Shown here in pieces: positions 16,636-25,451 of a stretch of 64,000 nucleotides of DNA (position 1 is the stretch's first letter; each line of letters begins with the position of its first letter). The stretch is from Niastella koreensis GR20-10 (GTDB lineage Bacteria > Bacteroidota > Bacteroidia > Chitinophagales > Chitinophagaceae): the NCBI RefSeq assembly GCF_000246855.1, contig NC_016609.1, forward strand, positions 7,886,744-7,950,743. Direction: 5' to 3'. The translations under genes were made by a program, and so were the position numbers. Below the pieces are notes generated by a model that ran no database searches, had not been told where the DNA came from, and saw only the letters and a program-made list of their open reading frames with translations.

Positions 16636-17070
16636 TTAAATTGATTCTACCGGCACCTTACCAACAGTACTATCCGCATCCAGTTCCAAAATCAGTTGCT
16701 TAACCTCAGGACTGGCCTGGGGAGAAGTCTCCTGGCGGGGAGCGGTTTGCTTAATAATTTCCGGATTCGATGGTGACTGGGGAAGGTCTACTTCATTATC
16801 TGTGATTAGATCAGAACCTACAGCCTTTTCAAACAGCGGATCATCGATCCAATGGCTGTCGTCGAGGGTTTTTGAGGTAGATGCTTTATGATCGGTATGC
16901 CCGTTTGTTAACCCGTTGTTTGTATCCTTATCGCCGGCATCAATTGGTGATGCTGCCCCATGGGCCTGGTTAAAGGAAAATACCTTGCTGACTGCGCTCT
17001 CTTTATCCATTACTCCATACACCCCTGCCAGCATCAGGCATGAAACGCCCATCAATACAATGGTTTTCAT
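16636..17070 (-). CDS. Hypothetical small exported protein
   Basis: The product has 144 residues with an N-terminal hydrophobic segment (KTIVLMGVSCLMLAGVYGV) that may be a signal peptide or anchor. The rest is polar, Asp/Ser/Pro-rich and probably disordered (DNEVDLPQSPSNPEI, RQETSPQASPEVKQL). No family is recognised. A strong terminator follows it. It lies between recQ and tRNA-Phe, on the same strand as both. Confidence 0.65.
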   Translation of the reverse strand: MKTIVLMGVSCLMLAGVYGVMDKESAVSKVFSFNQAHGAASPIDAGDKDTNNGLTNGHTDHKASTSKTLDDSHWIDDPLFEKAVGSDLITDNEVDLPQSPSNPEIIKQTAPRQETSPQASPEVKQLILELDADSTVGKVPVESI

Positions 17071-17225
17071 TAGGATCTTAATTTTAGCGTTTAGGAGTTA
17101 TTACTTACTCATAAACGGGATTATGAAATCTAAAGTATTAAGACGGAATCAAATCTGTCTCTTATTTCGATTAATGCTCCCTAATGTTCGATGAATGCCT
17201 GTCAAACTCAGGCTGGCTATATAAT

Positions 17226-17262
17226 AAAAAATGTATGCCACCGCAAGGCGGGGCATACATTC
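17226..17262 (-). terminator. Intrinsic terminator of recQ
   Basis: On the minus strand AATGTATGCC pairs with GGCATACATT around an inner CCGCC...GGCGG-like stem, and a T-run follows. It begins about 27 bp after the recQ stop codon. Confidence 0.88.
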
Positions 17263-17288
17263 CAGATTGAGTAATTTATGTAGTGTGA

Positions 17289-19580
17289 TTACATTCCGTA
17301 AAGTGCCAGGAACTTGATACGCATGATCTTTAACTGCTCCCAGTTAAAGTTGTGTTCAGCCAGTTCTTCCAGGGCTAACTGCAGCGAGGAGGTTTCGCAC
17401 CCTTTGAAATATTCTAAAATCTCTTCCTGCTCATTATCATCCAGCATTTCGGCAATGGCATAATCAAGGTTAAGCTTGGTGCCGCTGGCAGCAATGGTTT
17501 CCATTTCTTCCAGCATTTCATCCATGCGCCAGCCCTTGTTTTTAGCAATTACCTCCAGCGGGATCTTTTTATCCGTTTGTTGAATAATGTATACTTTATT
17601 ACCGCTCTTGTTCACCACGCTTTTCATTACGAAATCATCGGGGCGAACAATATTGTTTTCCTCAACGTAGCGGGCAACCAGTTCAATAAACGGTTTGCCG
17701 TAACGAAGGGCTTTACCCTTACTTACGCCTGAGCATTTTTCCAGCTCTTCGAGTTTGGTAGGGTATAGGGTAGCCATATCCTGCAAAGATGTTTCCAGGA
17801 AGATCACAAACGGCGGCAGTGATTTACGCTTGGCTTCTTTCTGGCGCAGCTCCTTCAGCATTTCAAACAGCTTTTCATCAGCCGCGGCGCCGGTGGCAGC
17901 TTCAGAACCTTCATCATCATCGGCATTCGCCTCTTCATACAAATTGTTCAGAACAATCTTGAACGATTTGGGCTTTTTGGCAAATGCTTCCCCATTCTTA
18001 GTGATCTTTAATACACCATATTCTTCAATATCCTTGCTTAGTAAACCTTCCAGCAGCATTTGCCGGATCAATGAATTCCAGTAATGGTCTGGCTGGTCGT
18101 TACCAATGGCAAACTCAGGAAGGCTTTCATGTCGGTACATGGCAATATTGGGGGTTAAACGCCCAATAATGATGTTAACAGTGTAGTCTGCAGCAAAGCG
18201 TTCATCAAGCGCTTTGATAGCCTTCAACACCTTCACCACGTTATCTTTTGCTTCAACCTGTTCTTTCGGATGTAAACAGTTATCGCATTGTCCGCAATTA
18301 GGCTCGGAGTATTCTTCTCCAAAATAGCTCATCAGAATCTTACGGCGGCATACACCGCTTTCGGAATAGGCTACTGTTTCGCTGATCAACTGAGCGCCAA
18401 CTTCACGTTCACTAAGCGGTTTGTCGCGCATCAAATGCTCCAGCTTTGATACGTCTTTATGCGAATAGTATAAAATACATTTTCCTTCCAGTCCATCACG
18501 ACCTGCACGGCCTGTTTCCTGGTAATAGTTTTCAATGCTCTTGGGAATGTTAAAGTGAATTACAAAACGGATATCCGGTTTGTCGATCCCCATTCCAAAA
18601 GCGATGGTGGCAACAATCACCTGAACATCTTCATTTAAAAAGAGGTCCTGGCGTTCTGCGCGCAACTTACTGTCTAAACCGGCATGGTACGCAACGGCTT
18701 TAATGCCATTGGCCATCAGCATGTCGGCCAGCTCTTCAGTTGTTTTACGGTTCAACGTATAAATGATACCGCTCTTGCCTTTCATTGAAACAATGAAACG
18801 CACAATGTTTTTGATCGTTTGATCTTTCTTGATCTTGGGCTGTATTTCGTAATACAGGTTGGGGCGGTTAAAAGAAGAAATATAGATCTCCGGGTCTTTC
18901 AGAGCCAGGTTCTTTATAATGTCACTTTGTACTTTAGGAGTAGCTGTGGCGGTTAAGGCTATAACCGGAATGTCTGGATTGATCTGCGTCATCATTTCAC
19001 GCAGTCTTCTGTATTCTGGGCGGAAATCATGTCCCCACTCAGAAATACAGTGTGCTTCATCAACCGCAAAAAAAGAAAGCTTCAGATCTGAGAAGAACTC
19101 CAGGTTTTCCTGCTTGGTCAATGTTTCGGGCGCTACATACAACATCTTTGTACGTCCGCTAAGCAGGTCATCGTGCACCTCGCGTATTTCCTTTTTTGTT
19201 AAAGTGGAGTTAAGAAAATGCGCTACATCATCTTTACTACTGTAACTCCGCACCAGGTCAACCTGGTTTTTCATCAACGCAATAAGCGGGCTAATGATTA
19301 TAGCAACGCCTTCGCTCATGATGGCCGGTAACTGGTAGCACAAGCTTTTGCCGCCACCGGTAGGCTTAATTACAAACGTATCTTTTCCTGCTAATAATGT
19401 TTTTATAATGGCTTCCTGGTTGCCCTTGAAATGATCGAATCCAAATTGCTCCTGAAGTGCTTGATGTAAGGAAGCGCTGGAGATAGTAGTAGAAGAGTTT
19501 GACGCTTTTTTCTTTGCTACTGTAGTGTCTTTCTGAAGTTTTGCCGTTTTAGACGACGTTTTTTTTGATGTGGTTGACAT
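17289..19580 (-). CDS. recQ: ATP-dependent DNA helicase RecQ
   Basis: The product has 763 residues. The first about 35 residues are Lys/Ser/Thr-rich, a low-complexity extension. Helicase motifs follow: IKPTGGGKSLCYQLPA (Walker A), FAVDEAHCISEWGHDFRPEY (DEAH box plus the RecQ aromatic loop), ALTATATPKV, GIIYTLNRKTTEELA, ATIAFGMGIDKPDIRFV and YYQETGRAGRDG. The RecQ zinc-binding segment has CRRKILMSYFGE then CGQCDNCLHP. A winged-helix region and an HRDC-like domain (about 600-680) come next, then an acidic C-terminal tail. It is a 3'-5' helicase for recombination and replication repair. The gene is divergent from kdsD. Confidence 0.96.
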   Translation of the reverse strand: MSTTSKKTSSKTAKLQKDTTVAKKKASNSSTTISSASLHQALQEQFGFDHFKGNQEAIIKTLLAGKDTFVIKPTGGGKSLCYQLPAIMSEGVAIIISPLIALMKNQVDLVRSYSSKDDVAHFLNSTLTKKEIREVHDDLLSGRTKMLYVAPETLTKQENLEFFSDLKLSFFAVDEAHCISEWGHDFRPEYRRLREMMTQINPDIPVIALTATATPKVQSDIIKNLALKDPEIYISSFNRPNLYYEIQPKIKKDQTIKNIVRFIVSMKGKSGIIYTLNRKTTEELADMLMANGIKAVAYHAGLDSKLRAERQDLFLNEDVQVIVATIAFGMGIDKPDIRFVIHFNIPKSIENYYQETGRAGRDGLEGKCILYYSHKDVSKLEHLMRDKPLSEREVGAQLISETVAYSESGVCRRKILMSYFGEEYSEPNCGQCDNCLHPKEQVEAKDNVVKVLKAIKALDERFAADYTVNIIIGRLTPNIAMYRHESLPEFAIGNDQPDHYWNSLIRQMLLEGLLSKDIEEYGVLKITKNGEAFAKKPKSFKIVLNNLYEEANADDDEGSEAATGAAADEKLFEMLKELRQKEAKRKSLPPFVIFLETSLQDMATLYPTKLEELEKCSGVSKGKALRYGKPFIELVARYVEENNIVRPDDFVMKSVVNKSGNKVYIIQQTDKKIPLEVIAKNKGWRMDEMLEEMETIAASGTKLNLDYAIAEMLDDNEQEEILEYFKGCETSSLQLALEELAEHNFNWEQLKIMRIKFLALYGM

Positions 19581-19980
19581 TGCTCAAATTGTTTCCTTCG
19601 CACAGATTGTTTCAGAAAATATTTATTTATGTGCCTGTTAATTGCCGATTGTTATAACGACAATAAATACTTAAAGTTGCCCTTTAGTTAGCAAATCGTC
19701 AGATCAGTTGAATGGGTTTAAAATCAGGCCATTTAGGATAAAGATGTAACAGGCATCTTGTAAAGGGATGCGAATTTAATTCATTTTTGTTGTTATGCCA
19801 ATCTTTTAATGGTCAATAAATCATATTTAAAAACCTACTTAAGTGATATTTAAGTCGTTAACATTGTTTTATATCATACTACAGTAGGATTCCTTTTAAA
19901 GTGCTTAACTTAATAAAGTCAGCGTTGTTATTGCTATAATTCTGAAAATGCCTGTCTTAGGTCAAAGGTGGGTATAAGTC
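19581..19980. other. AT-rich divergent spacer between recQ and kdsD
   Basis: No ORF or repeat is seen. The right edge carries the kdsD promoter (19981-20011). I found no full TAnnTTTG element for recQ on the minus strand. Confidence 0.5.
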
Positions 19981-20011
19981 TTTGTGTAATTAACATTTTC
20001 AAGTAGGTTTG
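19981..20011 (+). promoter_or_regulatory. kdsD promoter, predicting a leaderless mRNA
   Basis: TTTG at 19981-19984 and TAGGTTTG at 20004-20011, 19 bp apart, are a near-ideal Bacteroidetes promoter. The predicted start site (about 20016-20019) is only a few bases before the ATG at 20021. Confidence 0.75.
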
Positions 20012-20020
20012 CGCCTTAAT

Positions 20021-20998
20021 ATGTCAACTTTGTCTGCCATTGATATTAAGTCTGTTGCGCTTCGAACCATTGGGTTGGAAGCAGAGGCTATTGCATCGTT
20101 ACAAACCATGGTGAACGATGATTTTGAACGTGCGGTTAAAGCAATTTATGAAACCAAAGGCCGGGTGATTATTAGTGGTATTGGTAAGAGTGCATTGATT
20201 GCCCAGAAACTGGTGGCAACATTAAACTCAACCGGTACACCTGCTGTTTTTTTACATGCAGCCGATGCCATTCATGGCGACCTGGGTATGGTTCAGCAGG
20301 ACGATGTGGTGATGGTAATCAGTAAAAGTGGCGAAAGCCCTGAAATAAAAGTATTGGTACCGCTGGTTAAAAACTTCGGCAATACCCTCATTGGTATGGT
20401 AGGCAATATGGCCTCTTTCCTGGCCAGGCAATCGGGCATAGTGTTAAACACCACCGTATCGCAGGAAGCCTGTCCAAACAACCTGGCGCCTACCTCAAGC
20501 ACAACGGCCCAGCTGGTTATGGGTGATGCTATAGCGGTAAGCCTGATGGAATTGAGAGGGTTTACTTCCGAAGATTTTGCCCGGTTTCACCCTGGTGGAA
20601 CGTTGGGTAAAAAATTATACCTGCGGGTTTCTGAGTTGTATGTAAATAATGAAAGGCCTCAGGTAAACGAGCTGGCTTCACTAAAAGAAGTGATCGTTGA
20701 GATCTCAAAAAAGCGGCTGGGCACAACGGCGGTGATCGATGCTAACAACCAGCTGATGGGCATTATTACCGATGGTGATCTCCGCCGGATGCTTGAAAAG
20801 AATATTCCCCTGGACAGCGTTACCGCTAAAGAAATTATGACGCTGAATCCCAAAACCATAACGGCCGATGCGTTGGCGGTAGAAGCACTGGACCGTTTGC
20901 GAAAGTTCGATATCAACCAACTGGTGGTGGTAACGGGCGAAGGGGCCTACCTGGGCTTCATTCATTTGCACGATCTTATCAGGGAAGGCCTCATTTAG
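20021..20998 (+). CDS. kdsD: D-arabinose 5-phosphate isomerase (KpsF/GutQ family)
   Basis: The product has 325 residues from the ATG at 20021; an in-frame TTG at 20009 lies inside the promoter and is unlikely. An N-terminal SIS domain (about 35-175: GRVIISGIGKSALIAQK, HGDLGMVQQDDVVMVISKSG, the LAPTSSTTAQLVMGDA loop) is followed by two CBS domains (about 205-325). The enzyme converts ribulose 5-phosphate to arabinose 5-phosphate, the first step to KDO for lipopolysaccharide. It lies 131 bp before manC, another cell-surface sugar gene, which is consistent. Confidence 0.93.
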   Translation: MSTLSAIDIKSVALRTIGLEAEAIASLQTMVNDDFERAVKAIYETKGRVIISGIGKSALIAQKLVATLNSTGTPAVFLHAADAIHGDLGMVQQDDVVMVISKSGESPEIKVLVPLVKNFGNTLIGMVGNMASFLARQSGIVLNTTVSQEACPNNLAPTSSTTAQLVMGDAIAVSLMELRGFTSEDFARFHPGGTLGKKLYLRVSELYVNNERPQVNELASLKEVIVEISKKRLGTTAVIDANNQLMGIITDGDLRRMLEKNIPLDSVTAKEIMTLNPKTITADALAVEALDRLRKFDINQLVVVTGEGAYLGFIHLHDLIREGLI

Positions 20999-21129
20999 TA
21001 TAATAAATTATATAACAAGATTGTAACTTTATCAATAATGTTGTCAATCTTTCGTTTAGGAAGGAATTACACATTAACGAAAAATCCTATTAAATCTCAG
21101 GGCGTAGCCGAAGGACAACTTTACAAAAA

Positions 21130-22212
21130 ATGAACAAACAAACTTACGTAGCAATAATGGCCGGCGGTATAGGCAGTCGTTTCTGGCCTGCAAGCAGAAC
21201 CAATTACCCCAAACAGTTCCTGGATATTCTGAATACCGGTAAAACTCTTATACAAACTACCTATGACCGGTTTGCTGCTTTTATTCCTGCTGAGAACATT
21301 TATGTTGTTACCTCCAATGAATATATAAACATTGTAAAAAAGCAATTGCCTCAATTGCCGCTGCAAAATATTCTGGGAGAACCTTCGCGCAAAAATACAG
21401 CCCCCTGTATTGCCTATATCTCTTATAAATTATATCAGCTGGATCCGCAGGCTTCGCTGATCATTGCGCCTTCAGATCACCTGATCCTCGATCCGGTTGC
21501 GTTTAATAAAGTATGTTTTGAAGCGCTCAGTTTTGTGGGCAAACACAATGCCCTGGTAACGCTTGGCATTAAACCCACTTATCCCAATACCGGTTATGGT
21601 TATATCCAGTACGAACAGCAAACGGTAAGTGATAATGTGTATAAAGTAAAGACATTTACCGAAAAGCCTAACCTGGAACAGGCCAAAATGTTTATTGCTA
21701 CCGGTGAGTTTTTATGGAATGCCGGTATCTTCGTTTGGCAGGTGAAAAATATCATTACCGCGTTCGAGAAATACCTGCCCGAAATGTATGATGTGTTCGA
21801 GGCTGAAAAAGTACATTTTAATACAACAGAAGAGGGCCCGGCACTGCAACGCATTTATCCGCTTTGTACAAATATCTCTATCGACTTCGGCATCATGGAA
21901 AAAGCCGATAACGTATACGTTATTCCATCTTCCTTTGGCTGGAGCGACCTCGGCAGCTGGAACAGCGCCTGGGAAAACCTGGAAAAGGACTACATGCACA
22001 ATGCCTCCGGTGGCGGCAATGTTATTGTATTCGACACACACAGGTGCATGATACAAACTCCCACTGATAAACTCGTTGTACTACAGGGTATGGAAGATTT
22101 CATTGTAGTTGATACCAACGATGTACTGCTTATCTGTAAAAGAGAAAAAGAGCAGGACATCAAAGAATATGTAGCAGAAATAAAAAGGAATAAGGGAGAT
22201 AAGTACCTTTAG
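21130..22212 (+). CDS. manC: Mannose-1-phosphate guanylyltransferase
   Basis: The product has 360 residues. The N-terminal nucleotidyltransferase signature IMAGGIGSRFWPASRTNYPKQF is intact, as are the EPSRKNTAPCIA and FVEKP-like (TFTEKPNLEQA) motifs and the late GWSDLGSWNSAW motif. The size matches the single-domain form without the phosphomannose isomerase half. It makes GDP-mannose from mannose 1-phosphate and GTP for surface polysaccharides and glycans. The next gene starts 2 bp after its stop, so the two are co-translated from one mRNA. Confidence 0.95.
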   Translation: MNKQTYVAIMAGGIGSRFWPASRTNYPKQFLDILNTGKTLIQTTYDRFAAFIPAENIYVVTSNEYINIVKKQLPQLPLQNILGEPSRKNTAPCIAYISYKLYQLDPQASLIIAPSDHLILDPVAFNKVCFEALSFVGKHNALVTLGIKPTYPNTGYGYIQYEQQTVSDNVYKVKTFTEKPNLEQAKMFIATGEFLWNAGIFVWQVKNIITAFEKYLPEMYDVFEAEKVHFNTTEEGPALQRIYPLCTNISIDFGIMEKADNVYVIPSSFGWSDLGSWNSAWENLEKDYMHNASGGGNVIVFDTHRCMIQTPTDKLVVLQGMEDFIVVDTNDVLLICKREKEQDIKEYVAEIKRNKGDKYL

Positions 22213-22214
22213 GT

Positions 22215-22931
22215 ATGGTCACACTCAACAATATTCTTTTTCTCGACATAGAAACAGTTCCGCAACACGATAGCTATGATAAGATGGCGCCCGAATGGAA
22301 AGCCCTCTGGGACCTGAAGGCTGCTTATTTAATTCGCAATAAGGAAGAAGAAACAGTTGAATCTATTTATAACCGGGCGGGCATATATGCTGAGTTTGGT
22401 AAAGTAGTGTGTATAACCTGCGGAATTATTCAGGGCTATCATCCTTCCAAAAAGCTGGTGTTAAAATCGTTTTGCGGCGATGATGAGCGGGAGATCCTGT
22501 TGCAGTTTGCCGATATGCTGAAGCGCTGGGCAACCGATGCCAATAAATGCCTGTGCGCCCACAACGGAAAAGAATTTGACTTTCCTTTTCTGTGCCGGCG
22601 AATGATCATCCATAATATTCCGCTGCCCGGCATTCTCAATACCCGTGGTAAGAAGCCCTGGGAAATAACTCACCTCGATACCATGGAATTGTGGCGCTTT
22701 GGCGATTATAAAAATTTTACTTCATTGAACCTGCTGGCCACCACACTTGGCATTCCCACGCCAAAAGATGATATTGATGGCAGTATGGTATGGGAAGTAT
22801 ACTGGAAGGAAAGAAACCTGGAGCGCATTGTTTGTTACTGCCAGAAAGATGTGGTTACTGCCGCCCAGGTATACCTGCGAATGACGGGTGAAGAATTGCT
22901 GGATGCAGCCAGTATCGAGATCAAACAATAA
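22215..22931 (+). CDS. PolB-like 3'-5' exonuclease
   Basis: The product has 238 residues. DEDD-type exonuclease motifs are visible: ILFLDIETVPQ (Exo I, DxE), CLCAHNGKEFDFPFLCRRM (Exo II) and CYCQKDVVTAAQVY (Exo III, YxxxD-like). The family is annotated as a predicted 3'-5' exonuclease related to the proofreading domain of family B DNA polymerases. It has no polymerase domain. Its role is unknown, presumably DNA or RNA trimming in repair. It directly follows manC (2-bp gap) and precedes an MmcQ/YjbR gene by 11 bp. Confidence 0.88.
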   Translation: MVTLNNILFLDIETVPQHDSYDKMAPEWKALWDLKAAYLIRNKEEETVESIYNRAGIYAEFGKVVCITCGIIQGYHPSKKLVLKSFCGDDEREILLQFADMLKRWATDANKCLCAHNGKEFDFPFLCRRMIIHNIPLPGILNTRGKKPWEITHLDTMELWRFGDYKNFTSLNLLATTLGIPTPKDDIDGSMVWEVYWKERNLERIVCYCQKDVVTAAQVYLRMTGEELLDAASIEIKQ

Positions 22932-22942
22932 AGTTGAGATGT

Positions 22943-23302
22943 ATGGATATCGAATCATTACGCGACTATTGTTTATCAAAACCAGCGGTTGAAGAAACCT
23001 TTCCCTTTGGGGTCGAAACCCTTGTGTATAAAGTTGGTGGTAAAATATTTCTGATCTGCTCTTTAAATTCCGATTCATTCCAGTTTAATGTGAAGTGCGA
23101 TCCCGAAAAAGCCATCGAACTACGGGAGCGGTACGACTGTGTGCAGCCCGGATACCATATGAACAAAAAGCACTGGAATACCATTGTTGTTGATGGTAGC
23201 GCAAACAATTCCCTGTTGAAAGAATGGATCGATGATTCATACGACCTGATCGTGGCAAGCCTCCCGGCAAAAGCCAGGGAGCAGCTGAAAGGAAAAAAAT
23301 AA
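22943..23302 (+). CDS. MmcQ/YjbR family protein
   Basis: The product has 119 residues from the ATG at 22943; an upstream in-frame TTG at 22934 is less likely. It has the typical pattern: an N-terminal LRDYCLSKPAVEETFPFG, VYKVGGKIF, the NVKCDPEKAIELRERY segment and the HMNKKHWNTI motif, which match the CyaY-like DNA-binding fold of the YjbR family. The cellular function is unknown. It is the last gene of a tight manC-exonuclease-yjbR run. Confidence 0.9.
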   Translation: MDIESLRDYCLSKPAVEETFPFGVETLVYKVGGKIFLICSLNSDSFQFNVKCDPEKAIELRERYDCVQPGYHMNKKHWNTIVVDGSANNSLLKEWIDDSYDLIVASLPAKAREQLKGKK

Positions 23303-23327
23303 TCTCCACCAATTTCAAATTGTCAAC

Positions 23328-24479
23328 TTGAGCCAGCTATCAATCCAATCTAAATTACCCCAGGTAGGCACAACTATATTTACGGTAATGAGCGCCCTGG
23401 CTACTGAACACAATGCAGTAAACCTGGGTCAGGGATTTCCTGATTTTCCAATGAGTGCGGAGCTCACCGGGCTTGTAACAGAAGCCATGCAAAACGGGTT
23501 TAACCAATATGCACCTATGCCTGGTTATATGCCTTTACGGGAGGCCATAGCAGAAAAGATCGAATTTCTATATAACACGAAAGTTAATCCCGGTACGCAG
23601 ATCACCATCACCCCCGGTGGCACCTATGCTATTTATACCGCGCTTACAACGGTATTGCAACCAGGCGATGAAGTGATTGTTTTTGAACCGGGCTACGATA
23701 GTTATATTCCCAACATTGTGGTGAATGGCGCCATACCGGTTCGCATCGATCTGCAGTTTCCGGGGTATAAGATCAATTGGGCCGAAGTACGCCAGCGCAT
23801 TACCCCCAAAACAAAAATGATAATGCTTAACTCGCCGCACAACCCTACCGGCGCAGTGTTGGGGGAAGACGACATTCAACAATTGCGTGAGGTGGTCCAG
23901 GGCACCAACATAATAATCCTGAGCGATGAAGTGTACGAACATATTGTGTTTGATAATGTAAAGCACCAATCCATTTTACGCTATCCCGATCTGGCCAAAC
24001 GCAGCTTTGTATGTTTCTCCTTTGGTAAAACCTATCATTGCACCGGATGGAAACTGGGTTACGCCGTAGCGCCTGACGCTTTTACCCGGGAATTTCGCAA
24101 GGTGCACCAGTTCAACTGCTTTAGCTGTCATACCCCTTCTCAGGTAGCGTTGGCTACGTTTCTTCGTAATAAAGATTCTTATTTAACCCTGGGTTCCTTT
24201 CTGCAACAAAAGCGCGATTACTTTTTGCAGTTGATGACAAATACCCGGTTCTCCATGCTGGATAGTAAGGGTAGTTATTTTATATGCGCGCAGTACGATC
24301 GCATCAGCGACGAAAGCGATAAAGACTTTGCTATTCGCATTACAAAAGAGTTTGGAGTGGCCGTGATCCCCGTTTCTGCTTTTTACCAGAATGGTACCGA
24401 TAATAAAGTAGTGCGTTTTTGTTTTGGCAAAAAAGAGGAAACCCTGGCCCTGGCAGCAGAACGATTAAGCCAGGTATAG
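23328..24479 (+). CDS. Methionine aminotransferase-like PLP enzyme (YbdL type)
   Basis: The product has 383 residues, starting at a TTG codon (23328); the first internal ATG is 20 codons in and would cut the conserved SKLPQVGTTIFTVMSALA start. Class I aminotransferase motifs are present: NLGQGFPDFP, LNSPHNPTGAV, ILSDEVYEHIVFD and SFGKTYHCTGWKLGY with the PLP lysine in SFGKT. The family includes E. coli YbdL, which prefers methionine, and kynurenine aminotransferases. It is likely to be involved in methionine salvage or aromatic amino acid transamination. Confidence 0.88.
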   Translation: MSQLSIQSKLPQVGTTIFTVMSALATEHNAVNLGQGFPDFPMSAELTGLVTEAMQNGFNQYAPMPGYMPLREAIAEKIEFLYNTKVNPGTQITITPGGTYAIYTALTTVLQPGDEVIVFEPGYDSYIPNIVVNGAIPVRIDLQFPGYKINWAEVRQRITPKTKMIMLNSPHNPTGAVLGEDDIQQLREVVQGTNIIILSDEVYEHIVFDNVKHQSILRYPDLAKRSFVCFSFGKTYHCTGWKLGYAVAPDAFTREFRKVHQFNCFSCHTPSQVALATFLRNKDSYLTLGSFLQQKRDYFLQLMTNTRFSMLDSKGSYFICAQYDRISDESDKDFAIRITKEFGVAVIPVSAFYQNGTDNKVVRFCFGKKEETLALAAERLSQV

Positions 24480-24554
24480 GGTGGTCACCCTTACAGGATG
24501 GCTCACCCTTTAAAAGGTGACCTACCTTATGAAAATGCTTCTTAAATTAGCTAC

Positions 24555-25046
24555 ATGATCTCCCTGATACCAATGTTACCCGAACACGCCAGTGCTGTAC
24601 TGGAAATATATGGTCATGGCATAGCATCCGGCATGGCCACCTTTGAAACAACCGTACCCGATTGGGACACGTTCAACCTCAAATACCTTCCCCATTCAAG
24701 GATCATTGCCATTGAGGAAAATGCGCCGGTAGGCTGGGCTGCGCTTACGCCCGTATCTGCAAGGGAGTGTTACAATGGCGTGGCCGAAGTAAGTGTATAC
24801 GTGCATCAGCAACATCAACGAAAAGGCATTGGCAGAACCTTACTGGAAGAACTAATTAACACTAGTGAGCAAAACGGTATCTGGTCATTGTTAAGTGTGA
24901 TCCATGAAGAGAACAGGGCCAGCATTCATTTGCATGAACAATGCGGCTTCCGCTATATTGGCTATCGCGAACGTATTGCTCAACTCAATGGCGTTTGGCG
25001 AACAACTGTTATGCTTGAAAAGCGAAGTAAACTTGTAGGACAATAA
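24555..25046 (+). CDS. GNAT N-acetyltransferase, phosphinothricin acetyltransferase-like
   Basis: The product has 163 residues. The features are typical of the Pat/Bar subfamily: ATFETTVPDWDTF near the start, VGWAALTPVSARECYNGVAEVSVYV, the acetyl-CoA-binding HQRKGIGRTLLEELI loop and HEQCGFRYIGYRERIAQLNGVW near the end. It likely N-acetylates a small amine or amino acid analogue. The true substrate is not inferable. The 75 bp before it carries short degenerate words of the GGTCACCCTT type. Confidence 0.88.
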   Translation: MISLIPMLPEHASAVLEIYGHGIASGMATFETTVPDWDTFNLKYLPHSRIIAIEENAPVGWAALTPVSARECYNGVAEVSVYVHQQHQRKGIGRTLLEELINTSEQNGIWSLLSVIHEENRASIHLHEQCGFRYIGYRERIAQLNGVWRTTVMLEKRSKLVGQ

Positions 25047-25243
25047 CACAAGTTTATCTGCTAAGATTAAAATCACATTAAAGGAAAAGAATTAATATAA
25101 ATCTCCATTACATCCCGCAGCTTGTTGTCACTTTAAAGTCGTTATAGCAATTAACCGTTCTATAACAAACATTTCATTCTTTTTGGCGTCATATATATAT
25201 GAATTTGCAGTTGAGCTGATTAGCCTGATTTGTTAGCATTTAG

Positions 25244-25333
25244 TTAATCGGAGTCCCTGGCCAAACGCAGCGCGACTGCTTCACGTATAATTTCCTTATA
25301 ACGAATATTGCCATTGCTTTTAATAGCGTCAAG
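25244..25333 (-). pseudogene. Short coding remnant
   Basis: On the minus strand 29 codons read LDAIKSNGNIRYKEIIREAV then ALRLARDSD and a stop, clearly protein-like. In-frame stops lie just upstream, and a neighbouring frame reads RPDNIL up to the same point, as if one base had been lost at the TTGAC junction. No start is available. It is probably the tail of a lost gene. I do not recognise the family. Confidence 0.35.
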
Positions 25334-25377
25334 ATATTATCAGGACGGTTTATTTTTCATGGATTGGACAAAACACA

Positions 25378-25408
25378 AAGGGGCTTTTTCGCGAGCCCTT
25401 TTCTTTTT
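25378..25408 (+). terminator. Intrinsic terminator in the GNAT-feoB spacer
   Basis: AAAGGGGCT, an 8-base loop and AGCCCTTT (one bulge) are followed by a T-rich run, on the plus strand. Just after it, 25418-25441 holds a short direct repeat CCCTGAGCG and a GGAGTCGAAG word before the convergent feoB stop. The rest of the spacer 25047-25243 shows nothing. Confidence 0.65.
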
Positions 25409-25451
25409 ATATAGACCCTGAGCGCCCTGAGCGGAGTCGAAGTGCCTAAGT

